From an uncultured Acidaminococcus sp. (GTDB lineage Bacteria > Bacillota > Negativicutes > Acidaminococcales > Acidaminococcaceae): DNA of 51,051 nt. The translations under genes were made by a program, and so were the position numbers. The number at the start of each line of letters is the position of its first letter. Within the stretch, counting starts at the first letter, position 1. The stretch is taken from positions 1 through 51,051 of the forward strand of contig CAJMHI010000008.1 of assembly GCA_905213155.1 (NCBI GenBank). Reading direction: 5' to 3'. Shown one piece after another: positions 1 to 8,590 of the stretch. The notes beneath the pieces are model-generated. The model was given only the letters and a program-made list of their open reading frames with translations, ran no database searches and was not told where the DNA came from.

Positions 1-76
1 GACCTGCTATGGGTCATTTTAATTTTTGCTGTTCAGTTTCATTTTACAATTTACCGAACAAAAATAAATCTCATAC

Positions 77-113
77 AAAAAGAACCGCTGCCCTACTGTA
101 AGAGGTAGCGGTT
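77..113 (-). terminator. Intrinsic terminator of the recD2-apeB operon
   Basis: On the minus strand a 10-bp stem (AACCGCTACC with GGCAGCGGTT, one G-U pair) closes an 11-nt loop and is followed by CTTTTTG. It lies 24 bases past the apeB stop. The 76 bases between it and the left edge are AT-rich and hold nothing I can name. Confidence 0.8.
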
Positions 114-136
114 TTCTTGTATGTTACGAATGAGGA

Positions 137-1420
137 TTACCCTGCAAAGAAAGCAGTGAGGCAATCTGCCAAAGCATCCTGATCGGCAGCTGCCATAGTT
201 TCCCGTGCACTGTGCATAGCCAGGAGTGGCACTCCGATATCCATGGTACGTACCGGCACAAGAGCGCTTAGCATAGACCCTAACGTGGAACCGCCCCGGA
301 TATCGTTGCGGTTAACAAAGCTTTGATGAGAAATTCCATTTTGCTGGCAAAGTTCTTTGACCACTGCCACGGCTTCTGCATCCCCTGCGTAGCTTTGGGA
401 TGCCGCTTGTTTTAATACGACCCCTCCGCCCAGCACAGGTTTATTGGTGGGATCGCATTTGTCGGTATAGTTGGGATGGATTGCATGGGCTACATCTACG
501 CTTAGCATAAATCCTGTACTCAGGTCCTGGTACAGGGTTTCTTCCTCAAAGCCCAGGGTCTGGTAGATCCGCCGCAAAAGATTGAGCAGTACCAGAGAAT
601 CAGCTCCCTGCTTCGTATTACTTCCTACTTCTTCATTATCAAAAAGGGCAGCTATGCGCAAGCCATTTTCTCCCTCACTTTTTACCAGACCATCCAAACA
701 TCCTTTGACGCTGGTCAGATTATCCAGGCGGCCGCAGGAAAGAAATTCGTTATTGAGCCCCAAGAGGCAGCCTTGTTCCACCGGATAGGCAGAAAGTTCA
801 AAGGAAAGAATATCCTTTGCTTCCATGCTCAGCTCTTTCGCTAAAAACTCCTGGAAAAAAGGTTCCTTGGTATCTTTGTCTCCTAGCAGAGTAAACAATG
901 GCAGCACGTCTTTTTGTTTATTCCATTTGTATCCATCATTAACTTCCCGGTTCATATGAATGGCAAGGTTTGCCATGGTAAGAAGCGGACGTCTAAAATC
1001 CACTAGGTAAGTAACAGGATGGAAGGGGTCATTGCCTTTTGTCACTACTTTACCGGCCAGAGATAACGGACGATCCAACCAGGTACTCACAAGCATGCCG
1101 CCGTAGCCTTCCACGTTCAGCTGGCCGTACCCTTCTTTTCTGATTTCGGCGGCGGGTTTAATCCGAAAACAAGGAAAATCCGTATGTGCCGCTGCTATTT
1201 TTAGTCCGGGTTGTCCCATCTGTCCGGTACGAAACGCCACCAGCGCCGAACCAAACACATTGACATAGTACCGTCCCTCTGGTTCAAGTGCCCATGCTTC
1301 CTCCTGCTTCAACTCCTGAAAGCCATAGGTTTCCAAGAGTTTCTCCGCTGTCAGCACCGTGTGATACGGAGACGTGCTGCTATCAATAAAATCCAGAAGT
1401 TCTTGCGTGCTTTCTTTCAT
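137..1420 (-). CDS. apeB: M18 family aminopeptidase (aspartyl aminopeptidase type)
   Basis: This 427-residue cytosolic zinc aminopeptidase of family M18 would remove N-terminal residues, classically acidic ones, from peptides. Family motifs are clear: AAHTDFP with metal ligand His79, GRLDNL with Asp233, DNEEVGS at 261-267 containing the catalytic and ligand glutamates, SVDVAHA near 310, and a C-terminal PLLAMHSARE that supplies the last ligand His. Length matches the family (about 420-450). The start ATG has a strong AAGGAGG upstream. It lies 45 bases after recD2 and is followed by a good terminator, so the two genes are probably cotranscribed. No functional link to recD2 is evident. Substrate preference cannot be read from sequence. 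Confidence 0.93.
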   Translation of the reverse strand: MKESTQELLDFIDSSTSPYHTVLTAEKLLETYGFQELKQEEAWALEPEGRYYVNVFGSALVAFRTGQMGQPGLKIAAAHTDFPCFRIKPAAEIRKEGYGQLNVEGYGGMLVSTWLDRPLSLAGKVVTKGNDPFHPVTYLVDFRRPLLTMANLAIHMNREVNDGYKWNKQKDVLPLFTLLGDKDTKEPFFQEFLAKELSMEAKDILSFELSAYPVEQGCLLGLNNEFLSCGRLDNLTSVKGCLDGLVKSEGENGLRIAALFDNEEVGSNTKQGADSLVLLNLLRRIYQTLGFEEETLYQDLSTGFMLSVDVAHAIHPNYTDKCDPTNKPVLGGGVVLKQAASQSYAGDAEAVAVVKELCQQNGISHQSFVNRNDIRGGSTLGSMLSALVPVRTMDIGVPLLAMHSARETMAAADQDALADCLTAFFAG

Positions 1421-1465
1421 ACACTTACCTCCTTATAATGCCTGTTTTGGGTATCTATCCATCAC

Positions 1466-3631
1466 CTAGCTATCTTCTTGTTTTAGCCGGTACGCCAAAA
1501 GGCTGTAGCGTTTCCGGGTACGGTCATTTTCTACCGCTGCACGCAGGGCCTTTTCACTGCCAGCAAGATGAACACTTTTTTTAGCACGTGTAATCGCTGT
1601 ATAAAACAGATTCCGCTGCAACATAATATAGTGCCCGGCTACCAGCGGCATGATGACCGTGGCATATTCACTGCCCTGGCTTTTATGAACGCTCATGGCA
1701 TAAGCCAGTCGCAGATCCCCAGCTTCGGCTCCCTCATACACCACATTGCCTTCTTCCGTCCGATCCGGGTATTCCACGGTCACAATTCCGTTTTGGATTG
1801 CGAGAATGCGCCCGATATCCCCGTTAAATACGTTTTTTTCATAATTGTTGCGGATCTGCATGACCTTATCCCCTTCCCGGAGGAGGAGAAAGCCGCTGCG
1901 CAACTCTTCTTTTTGAGGAGAAGGGGGATTCATACGCTCCTGAATCAGGGTATTTAAGTTTTCTACCCCGCAGAGATTTTTATGCATAGGGCTCAGCACT
2001 TGGACACTTTGCCAGGGGGCATTGGCTGCCAATTTGGCATACAACGAAACCACATAGCGCATGGTCTCATCTTCCGTATCAAATTGCCGGAAAGTAAAAT
2101 CTTTTTCTCCCTTCCATTCCGGCAGCATGCCCTGGTTAATCCGGTGTGCATTGCGAACAATGGGAGATAATTCCGCTTGTCGGAATACATTTTCCAGCCG
2201 CACAATGGGCATAGTGCCACTTTTAATAATATCCTGCAGTACATTCCCCGGTCCTACGCTGGGCAATTGGTCCGCATCCCCCACCAAAATCAGGCGGCAT
2301 CCTAACGGCAACGCTCTTAACAAATTGTACATAAGCACAATATCCAGCATGGAGGCTTCGTCTACGATTACTGCATCAGCCTCCAGGGGATTGTCTTCGT
2401 CCCTTCCCCAGAAAGAAGTTCCTCCTTCCTGGGGTGTGTATTCCAGCATACGATGGACTGTCAGGGCAGGTCGTCCTGCACTTTCCGCTAAGCGTTTTGC
2501 AGCACGCCCGGTAGGAGCCGCAAGTAAGATTTTGCAACCGGCCTGTTCCATTACGGACAAAATACCTTTGACCACTGTGGTTTTCCCTGTACCAGGCCCC
2601 CCTGTGAGCACAAACACACCATGATCTACAGAAGCTTTCACGGCCTCTGCTTGTTCTGGCGCCAGGCGGATACGTTCATCCCGTTCCCATTCTTCGATGA
2701 TTTTTTTATAATCTACCTTCCAAAGGGCATTGACATTATCCCGGAGCGCAATCAGCCGATGTGCCACGCCGCTTTCTGCCCGGTACAAATATTCCGGGTA
2801 TACACAAACGCAGTCCCCACGATCTTCTGTGCGGAGCATATTATCAGACAGCAGCTTTTGAAAAACATCTTCAACATCCATGGGATCCAGCTGCAAAATT
2901 TGTGCTGCCATCTTGACCAGATAGCGGTCCGGCACACAGGTATGCCCTTGATTGGCACATTGCAGCAAGGTGTAATGAAGCCCAGCCTTTATCCGTTCAT
3001 CACTTTGTACAGCAAAGCCCAGATGCTGTGCCAACGTATCTGCGGTACGAAAGCCAATGCCGTCCACGTCTTCTGCCAGGCAATAGGGGTTATTACTGAT
3101 TCGTGTCACCGCAGTACTGCCATACAAAGCTTTGATTCTGGGAGCATAATTGCCGCTGATCCCATTGCTTTCCAAAAAAAATACCAGGTCGCGGGTATCC
3201 TTGAGTTCACTGTAGGACGCTACAATGGCTTCCGCTTTTTTCTTGCCGATGCCGCTGACTTCACGGAGCCGCTCCGGTGTCGTTTCAATCACGTGCAGTG
3301 TATCCTCGCCAAAGGCATCCACCAGACGCTGTGCCATAGCAAGGCCTACACCCTTTAATACACCGCTGCCCAACATTTTCACAAGGCCCTCTGTTCCTTT
3401 TGGAGAAATGGTCTCCCAGCTTTGGGCACTAAACTGCCGTCCGAACTTAGGATGCTCGCCCCATTGCCCCACCAGACGAACGGCTTCACCGGCAAAGGGA
3501 GCCTGTCCTTTGTAAACTACAGAGATTGTCCCTACCTCCGGATTTTGTGCTTTAAATACACTAAATCCTCCACTTGCTGCTTGAAAAACAATGGATTTGA
3601 CTGTAACTTCCAGGGACTCCTGCGTTGCCAT
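1466..3631 (-). CDS. recD2: RecD2-type ATP-dependent 5'-3' DNA helicase
   Basis: A 721-residue superfamily 1B helicase of the RecD2 type, the stand-alone RecD found in bacteria that use AddAB instead of RecBCD. The long N-terminal region (residues 1-300) with an OB-like start and helix-hairpin-helix stretch (around 95-140, LREVSGIGKKKAEAI) distinguishes RecD2 from RecD. Walker A GGPGTGKTT places the ATP-binding Lys at 350; DEASMLD is the Walker B; the C-terminal YAMSVHKSQGSEY and FYTAITRAK are motifs V and VI. The family acts in replication-fork and mismatch-linked repair. ATG is preceded by GAGGTG. addA/addB lie elsewhere in this window, consistent with an AddAB organism. Confidence 0.94.
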   Translation of the reverse strand: MATQESLEVTVKSIVFQAASGGFSVFKAQNPEVGTISVVYKGQAPFAGEAVRLVGQWGEHPKFGRQFSAQSWETISPKGTEGLVKMLGSGVLKGVGLAMAQRLVDAFGEDTLHVIETTPERLREVSGIGKKKAEAIVASYSELKDTRDLVFFLESNGISGNYAPRIKALYGSTAVTRISNNPYCLAEDVDGIGFRTADTLAQHLGFAVQSDERIKAGLHYTLLQCANQGHTCVPDRYLVKMAAQILQLDPMDVEDVFQKLLSDNMLRTEDRGDCVCVYPEYLYRAESGVAHRLIALRDNVNALWKVDYKKIIEEWERDERIRLAPEQAEAVKASVDHGVFVLTGGPGTGKTTVVKGILSVMEQAGCKILLAAPTGRAAKRLAESAGRPALTVHRMLEYTPQEGGTSFWGRDEDNPLEADAVIVDEASMLDIVLMYNLLRALPLGCRLILVGDADQLPSVGPGNVLQDIIKSGTMPIVRLENVFRQAELSPIVRNAHRINQGMLPEWKGEKDFTFRQFDTEDETMRYVVSLYAKLAANAPWQSVQVLSPMHKNLCGVENLNTLIQERMNPPSPQKEELRSGFLLLREGDKVMQIRNNYEKNVFNGDIGRILAIQNGIVTVEYPDRTEEGNVVYEGAEAGDLRLAYAMSVHKSQGSEYATVIMPLVAGHYIMLQRNLFYTAITRAKKSVHLAGSEKALRAAVENDRTRKRYSLLAYRLKQEDS

Positions 3632-3698
3632 AGTTCACCTCAATCTCAAAGAATCCCTAAGGGACATCTCTGAATACATGATAATTTTATCTTAGCAT

Positions 3699-3726
3699 AA
3701 AAAAGGAGCTGCCACAAGGCAACTCC
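3699..3726 (-). terminator. Intrinsic terminator of the amino-acid-binding lipoprotein gene
   Basis: On the minus strand GGAGTTGCC pairs with GGCAGCTCC (9 bp, one G-U) across a TTGT loop, followed by TTTTTTATG. It begins 9 bases after the stop codon of the upstream gene. Confidence 0.85.
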
Positions 3727-3735
3727 AAAACCTTT

Positions 3736-4509
3736 TTATTTTTTCTCGGAGAACCATTTATCATAGATTTTCTGGTATTCCCCATTCTTCTTTAGCTCCC
3801 CAAGGGCCTTATTCAGCTCTTGGGTCAGGGCAGCATTCTTCTTAGAAACAGCTATCCCGTAAAAATCCCCTTTCTTGGGATTTCCTACGATTTTTGCATA
3901 AGCACTGCCTCCCTGTTTTAAAAAGTACTGCAATACTGGCAGGTCGCTAATCACCGCATCCGCATTGCCATTTTTCATTTCCAGACAAGCCGCATCGGAC
4001 GTATCAAAGGTTTTTACCTTAGCGCCCTGAATTTTTTCCGCTTCTTGGGCGCCTGTTGTGCCAAGTTGTACCGCAATGGTCTTGCCCTTCAAATCATTGA
4101 CTCCGTGAATCGTGGTGTTATCCTTCATGGTAAGTACAGCCAGCCCGGATTCATAGTAGGCATCTGTAAAATCCACCTGCTTTTTCCGCTCATCGGTGAT
4201 ACTCATCCCTGCAATGGCGGCATCAATATTCCCTGCATTCAAGGCGGGAATCAGGGCATCAAATCCCATGCTTTTGACGGTGACCTTGTCATACCCGGCC
4301 TGTTTGCCCATGGCCTTAATCAGATCTATATCAAATCCAATATAATCCCCGTTTTTCTCGTCAGGAAATTCAAAAGGCGCAAATCCGGATTCTGTTCCTA
4401 CGGTAAGTTCTTTTTTTGTTGGTGCTGCACTTTGCTGGGAAGACGAGCCGCAACCAGCTACTGTAACGAGGATAAGCAATGCGCACAACCAATTTATTAC
4501 TTTTTTCAT
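3736..4509 (-). CDS. Amino-acid ABC transporter substrate-binding lipoprotein (orphan)
   Basis: A 257-residue extracytoplasmic solute-binding protein of the family 3 (polar amino acid) type. It begins with a lipoprotein signal (MKKVINWLCALLILV) and lipobox VAGC, then a SSSQQSAAP linker. The binding fold is recognisable by LTVGTESGFAPFEF, GFDIDLIKAMGKQAG, ITDERKKQVDFTDAYY and DLKGKTIAVQLGTTG. The start is the ATG at 4509, with a GGTGGAAAG Shine-Dalgarno; an in-frame ATG 18 bases earlier would lengthen the N-terminus and lacks a good site. No permease or ATPase gene is adjacent, so it must pair with a transporter encoded elsewhere. It has its own promoter and terminator. Glutamine, glutamate or cystine are possible ligands; the sequence does not decide. 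Confidence 0.9.
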   Translation of the reverse strand: MKKVINWLCALLILVTVAGCGSSSQQSAAPTKKELTVGTESGFAPFEFPDEKNGDYIGFDIDLIKAMGKQAGYDKVTVKSMGFDALIPALNAGNIDAAIAGMSITDERKKQVDFTDAYYESGLAVLTMKDNTTIHGVNDLKGKTIAVQLGTTGAQEAEKIQGAKVKTFDTSDAACLEMKNGNADAVISDLPVLQYFLKQGGSAYAKIVGNPKKGDFYGIAVSKKNAALTQELNKALGELKKNGEYQKIYDKWFSEKK

Positions 4510-4562
4510 ATACTTTCCACCACCCATTTTAATTTTTGTAACACAAAAATAATATTGGTGTC

Positions 4563-4591
4563 ATTATATAAGCATATGCATTTTTACGCAA
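4563..4591 (-). promoter_or_regulatory. Sigma-A promoter for the amino-acid-binding lipoprotein
   Basis: Minus-strand TTGCGT (4586-4591), 17-base spacer, TATAAT (4563-4568), a consensus -10 and a 3/6 or better -35. It is about 55 bases upstream of the lipoprotein start and explains separate expression of this orphan gene. Confidence 0.7.
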
Positions 4592-4619
4592 TAGATTTTA
4601 GGAAAGTATACAATATTTT

Positions 4620-5216
4620 TCATGCTGTCAAGAGTAAGCCAAGTAAGCTGCCTTTTATTTCATTGTAGTTGCGTACAGGCTCCGGTTGCGCCGGATGAGG
4701 CCCCAGCATTTTTTCCATCCACACCATATTGTACCAACGACCAAACTTATAGCCGCTATCATGAAATTCTCCTACCATCTCATATCCCAGATGGGCATGA
4801 AACTGAACGCTGTTACGTGTCAGGTACTCATCTTCCACTTTAGGATACCCGATACAGGCATTTAGATTCAGCACATGCATTTTTTTTAGAATTTCTTCCA
4901 TGACATTATATAGTCTCTTCCCTACGCCCTGATGACGCAGCTGTGCATCCAAATAAATTGTGGTCTCCACGGACCAGTCATACGCCTTGCGTCCCACAAA
5001 GGCACTGACATAAGAGTACCCGATAATCTGGTTATCCTGCTCCGCTACAATATACGGATATCTTTCCATGGTGTGCTGCATCCTTTGCCGGAATTCCTCT
5101 ACGGTGGGAACGGTCCATTCAAAGGTAATCACCGTTTTTTCTACGTAATACCGGTAAATCTCTAAAAGTCGCTCTGCATCATCCAATCTGGCATTGCGAA
5201 AGGTCACGTCTCCCAT
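4620..5216 (-). CDS. GNAT N-acetyltransferase, phosphinothricin/MnaT-like
   Basis: A 198-residue acetyl-CoA-dependent N-acyltransferase. The acetyl-CoA loop reads RHQGVGKRLYNVM (about 95-107), followed by NLNACIGYPKVEDEYLTRNSVQFHAHLGYEMVGEF, the layout of the Pat/MnaT subgroup (phosphinothricin, methionine sulfoximine or methionine sulfone as known substrates; NSVQFHAHLGY is usually N-S-x-x-x-H-x-x-x-G-F). FRNARLDDAERLLEIY at the start is the typical beta1-alpha1. The last 20 residues extend past the conserved fold. It is the final gene of the 9265-to-4620 run, 29 bases after the secreted protein. A role in detoxifying or modifying a methionine analogue would suit the methylthioadenosine genes upstream, but that is inference. 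Confidence 0.85.
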   Translation of the reverse strand: MGDVTFRNARLDDAERLLEIYRYYVEKTVITFEWTVPTVEEFRQRMQHTMERYPYIVAEQDNQIIGYSYVSAFVGRKAYDWSVETTIYLDAQLRHQGVGKRLYNVMEEILKKMHVLNLNACIGYPKVEDEYLTRNSVQFHAHLGYEMVGEFHDSGYKFGRWYNMVWMEKMLGPHPAQPEPVRNYNEIKGSLLGLLLTA

Positions 5217-5245
5217 TCAAGTCACACCCCAGTTATATAATTCCC

Positions 5246-6439
5246 TTATAGATCAGTATCCGGTCGCAGGTTGCTACCGGTATTATTTTTTAATAAAGTG
5301 AAGCTTTCTATGGACTGCCTGAAAGCCCGCAATTTTAAGTCATAATTAATGGTATCATCCGTCTGGTACCGAATCTGATAGCCGTTACCCTGCGCATTCA
5401 TCAGGTAAGTATTTACAATAAACAGCTTTTTCAAATCCCCGTCATTATCCGTACTTTCTGCAAGACTGCCATTAAGTGTTCCCACCGTAATGGGTTCATG
5501 ATGCAATATGGTGACATTAGGAGTATACCGGGTAACCTTTTGGATAAAGGCATTTTCCACCTCTTTTAGTCTTTGAGGGGTGGAATTACCCAATTCTGCG
5601 AAGGTATGATCGGAAAATTCGCGTATCATTAAACTATCCGTATGCACGCTGCTTAGCGTCCGTCCAAATAACACATTGTCCGCTCGCACCGTATACATAC
5701 GCCAACCGCTGGGGATTTCCATCTCATAACCCATGCCTGGTACCGTGAGCAGATTGATATCCGTATATTTCACTTTCGAAAGTGGCAAGTTGGTACAGAT
5801 GGACTGAAGCGCCATGGCCGCTGCCTGTTGCTGTTCTTCCGGTGCGCTCACATTGACCACCAGCAAAATATTTTTCTGGGGCTGATAGGCCTGCCCGATA
5901 ACATAGGGTCGATGGGTTTTCTGTTTATCTTTCGGAATCGCAACATAACGGAAAGTATCTCCCAATCGGGTTGTTTGTTGACTGCTTACGGTACTGGCTT
6001 CTCCCTGATCTCTTTCTGCTCTTCTTTTACGCAATACATTCCGCAACCTGTCTGCACCGGTAGAAGACAATCCTGATTCCACCACGTTACCCGCTGCATC
6101 GGCTGCAGAAATCTCTGATTCCGGAATGTCCTGTACCTTTTGGAGGAATTCTTTAAATTCTTTCTGCTGTTCTTCCGAATATTGTTTCATGGGAACGGAC
6201 ACTGAAATGGGGAGTGTATATAAATCTGCACTGACGAGAAAATCTCCGCCCACCGTAAACCGGATACCAGTGGAAGTATGGTGGATTTCCTTACTTCCTG
6301 GCGGCAGTGTTATAGTGTACCCGCCACTTGCCGGTTTATAGGTATTCTTTTTGGTATCAGCTGCTTGCACTGTCGATAGATGTAAAATCATAATACAAAA
6401 CGTAAAAAATGTGAGGCTCCATGCCTTCCAACTTTTCAA
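5246..6439 (-). CDS. Secreted protein with two PsbP/Mog1-like repeats, function unknown
   Basis: 397 residues starting at a TTG with an AGGGG site ahead. Residues 1-26 are a signal peptide (hydrophobic WSLTFFTFCIMILHLS, then VQAA). I do not recognise a named family. The body looks duplicated: GGYTITLPPGS (about 40) and GMGYEMEIPSGW (about 236) each open a unit, and each unit closes with a hydrophobic strand plus helix (NILLVVNVSAPEEQQQAAAM near 205; LFIVNTYLMNAQGNGYQIRY near 350). This opening is like PsbP/Mog1-type folds, which is a comparison by pattern only. A charged, low-complexity linker (KKRRAERDQGEAST) separates the halves. It sits 22 bases after mtaD and 29 before the GNAT gene, so it is probably in that operon. 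Confidence 0.8.
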   Translation of the reverse strand: MKSWKAWSLTFFTFCIMILHLSTVQAADTKKNTYKPASGGYTITLPPGSKEIHHTSTGIRFTVGGDFLVSADLYTLPISVSVPMKQYSEEQQKEFKEFLQKVQDIPESEISAADAAGNVVESGLSSTGADRLRNVLRKRRAERDQGEASTVSSQQTTRLGDTFRYVAIPKDKQKTHRPYVIGQAYQPQKNILLVVNVSAPEEQQQAAAMALQSICTNLPLSKVKYTDINLLTVPGMGYEMEIPSGWRMYTVRADNVLFGRTLSSVHTDSLMIREFSDHTFAELGNSTPQRLKEVENAFIQKVTRYTPNVTILHHEPITVGTLNGSLAESTDNDGDLKKLFIVNTYLMNAQGNGYQIRYQTDDTINYDLKLRAFRQSIESFTLLKNNTGSNLRPDTDL

Positions 6440-6461
6440 TACTACCCCTGCTTTCTTACCT

Positions 6462-7757
6462 TTACTGCAAGCCCCGCTGGATTTTTACGGGGAATCTATT
6501 CGTGACCTGCTGAACCTCGGCCACCGTTTTTTCCAGATCAATGGTGGTAAATTCACCTTTATCCAAAAGAATCTTACCATCTACCAGCACCGTATCTACA
6601 TCGTAGGAGCTGGCGGCGTACACCAAAAGGGAAACCCTGTCATAACGAGGATACCAGGCTGGGGAATCCATATTGTACAGGACAATATCTGCCTTCTTAC
6701 CTATAGTCAGTTCTCCCGTATCCGGTACTCCAATGGCAATGGCGCCTAACCGCGTCCCCATTTGCAAGGCTTGTTCTGCTGGCACTGCTTTAGGATTATT
6801 CTCCGCTGTTTTAGCTAGCAGTGCTGCCAGCCGCACTTCTTCCAGCATGTCAAGATTGTTATTGCTGCTGGCTCCATCCGTCCCCAATCCAACAGGAATA
6901 GATTGCGACAGCATGGCCGACACCGGGGCAACGCCACTAGCAAGTTTCAAGTTGCTTTGGGGATTATGCCCCACCCGGACGTGATTTCGGGCCAAGATCG
7001 CTAAATCCGCCTCGTCCACATGCACGCAGTGAGCTGCTAAACAACCGGTAGAAAATACCCCCAAAGATTCCATCAGTGCTATAGGTGACATGCCGTATTT
7101 TTCTTTACAGGCTGTGACTTCTGTGGCCGTTTCCGCCAGGTGCATATGGATCTGGGCGCCTAGTTCCTGGGCTTTATCAATCACACGTTCTAGGAAATCA
7201 TTGGAACAAGTATAGGGAGCATGGGGCCCCAGCATAACATGAATCCGTCCATCACAGGCCCCTTGCCAATTTTTAAAAAGCTGCAAATTTTCCTGGAGGG
7301 ACATTTCTCCATCTTGTTTGGTTTGGCCCGTAAGGCCGCAAGAAAGTACGGCTCTGAGACCGCTATCCCGCACGGCTTCTGCTACGTTTTCCTCAAAAAT
7401 ATACATATCCGCAAAGGCTGTCGTCCCTGTGCGAATCATTTCTGCCTGCCCTAATAAGCTGCCCCAGTACACAGCCTTCCCATCCAGTTTTTTTTCCATA
7501 GGCCAAATTTTTTGCTGCAGCCAGTCCATGAGAGCCATATCGTCCGCATAACTGCGAAACAGCGTCATGGCAACATGCGTATGGGCATTGACCCACCCCG
7601 GCACAGCCAGATGATTGTATGCGTTAATGACACGCTTGCCTGTGACCGCACGATTTCCTATATAGGCAATGCGAGAACCTTGGATGCCAATATAATAGGG
7701 TTTTCCATCATTTTTTTCCACAAGTTCCGTACCGGCGATCACAATATCATAGTTCAT
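6462..7757 (-). CDS. mtaD: 5-methylthioadenosine/S-adenosylhomocysteine deaminase
   Basis: A 431-residue amidohydrolase of the MtaD/TrzN/SsnA group that hydrolyses the 6-amino group of methylthioadenosine (giving methylthioinosine) or S-adenosylhomocysteine. The metal-binding NAHTHVAMTLFRSYADD (near residue 58) is the diagnostic motif; HMHLAETATE, HCVHVDEADL and GLGTDGASSNNNLDML supply the remaining His, Glu and Asp ligands. The N-terminal beta domain (MNYDIVIAGTELV) and C-terminal ADIVLYNMDSPAWYPRYD strand pair are standard. It begins 12 bases after the phosphorylase gene, with AGGGGG ahead of ATG. Pairing with a phosphorylase that looks 6-oxopurine specific argues that MTA is a true substrate here. 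Confidence 0.92.
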   Translation of the reverse strand: MNYDIVIAGTELVEKNDGKPYYIGIQGSRIAYIGNRAVTGKRVINAYNHLAVPGWVNAHTHVAMTLFRSYADDMALMDWLQQKIWPMEKKLDGKAVYWGSLLGQAEMIRTGTTAFADMYIFEENVAEAVRDSGLRAVLSCGLTGQTKQDGEMSLQENLQLFKNWQGACDGRIHVMLGPHAPYTCSNDFLERVIDKAQELGAQIHMHLAETATEVTACKEKYGMSPIALMESLGVFSTGCLAAHCVHVDEADLAILARNHVRVGHNPQSNLKLASGVAPVSAMLSQSIPVGLGTDGASSNNNLDMLEEVRLAALLAKTAENNPKAVPAEQALQMGTRLGAIAIGVPDTGELTIGKKADIVLYNMDSPAWYPRYDRVSLLVYAASSYDVDTVLVDGKILLDKGEFTTIDLEKTVAEVQQVTNRFPVKIQRGLQ

Positions 7758-7769
7758 ACCTTACGCCCC

Positions 7770-8585
7770 CTATACATCTGCGAAGTCGTTAAGATGAAAT
7801 CCCCCATATTCTTTTAATGCTTCCTGGCAGTGGCATTGGCATTCTGGCGGTGTATTGTCGTCAATAAAAGCTTGCATAATTGCTGTAATTTGCCCACTAC
7901 GTTTCTGCATCGCCTCGGTAACCTCTTCGTGAGATAATTCCCGAATGGAGAGGCCGGATCCCATATTAGTGACCACTGAACAATTCACATAACAGATTTC
8001 TGCTTCTCTTGCCAGCACCGCTTCCGGCATATTGGTCATGCCTACCACATCTCCGCCTAGAAAAGCATACACTTTGACTTCCGCCGCCGTCTCATACCGG
8101 GGCCCTTCCAAGGCAACATAGGTTCCCTGTTTGCTGTGGCGCAGCCGCAAATTGAGCAGGACTTGGATAAGCTTTTTCCGCAGAGCGGGACAATAGGGCT
8201 CGGCAAAGGGAACATGTACCACTTTTCCATTCTGACCATCAAAAAACGTAGCAATACGATTTTTCGTAAAGTCCAGGAGTTGATTGGTCACGACAAAAGT
8301 CCCGGGTGGTAGTCCTGGATTCAGGGAGCCAACGGCAGTAAAGGAGAGAATTTCTGTGACGCCTACTTGTTTTAAGGCAAATATATTGGCCCGATAATTG
8401 ATTTTATGAGGCGGTACGCTGTGGTTTGCCCCGTGGCGTGCCAAAAAATAAACTGCGTTGCCATTTATGCCGCCCTTTAAACATACTACCGTTCCAAACG
8501 GTGTTTCCACCGTCATTGTATCCAGCTTACCAAATGCCGCTGCATTTTCGACTCCGGTTCCTCCGATAATGCCAATACTCCGCAA
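7770..8585 (-). CDS. mtnP: Methylthioadenosine-phosphorylase family enzyme, probably methylthioinosine phosphorylase
   Basis: About 271 residues of the trimeric PNP/MTAP family. The phosphate-site motifs IGIIGGTG and RHGANHSVPPHKINYRAN are clear. MTAP shows Ser and two Asp residues around the adenine base; here the equivalents read EGPRYET (Glu165) and VVTNMGSG (Asn207, Gly209), which match the Glu and Asn that bind 6-oxopurines in PNP. With the adjacent MTA deaminase this suggests phosphorolysis of methylthioinosine to hypoxanthine and methylthioribose-1-phosphate. Two starts are possible: a GTG overlapping the HAD stop by 4 bases (8594) or the TTG used here, which is six bases after GAGGTG and gives MRSIGIIGGTG. 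The C-terminal 25 residues with three Cys (PPECQCHCQ) extend past the conserved core. Confidence 0.88.
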   Translation of the reverse strand: MRSIGIIGGTGVENAAAFGKLDTMTVETPFGTVVCLKGGINGNAVYFLARHGANHSVPPHKINYRANIFALKQVGVTEILSFTAVGSLNPGLPPGTFVVTNQLLDFTKNRIATFFDGQNGKVVHVPFAEPYCPALRKKLIQVLLNLRLRHSKQGTYVALEGPRYETAAEVKVYAFLGGDVVGMTNMPEAVLAREAEICYVNCSVVTNMGSGLSIRELSHEEVTEAMQKRSGQITAIMQAFIDDNTPPECQCHCQEALKEYGGFHLNDFADV

Positions 8586-8590
8586 CCCAA

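Noticed and set aside
2621..3358. 245-codon open frame on the plus strand inside recD2
   Set aside because: Antisense shadow of recD2 with no recognizable domain or start site.
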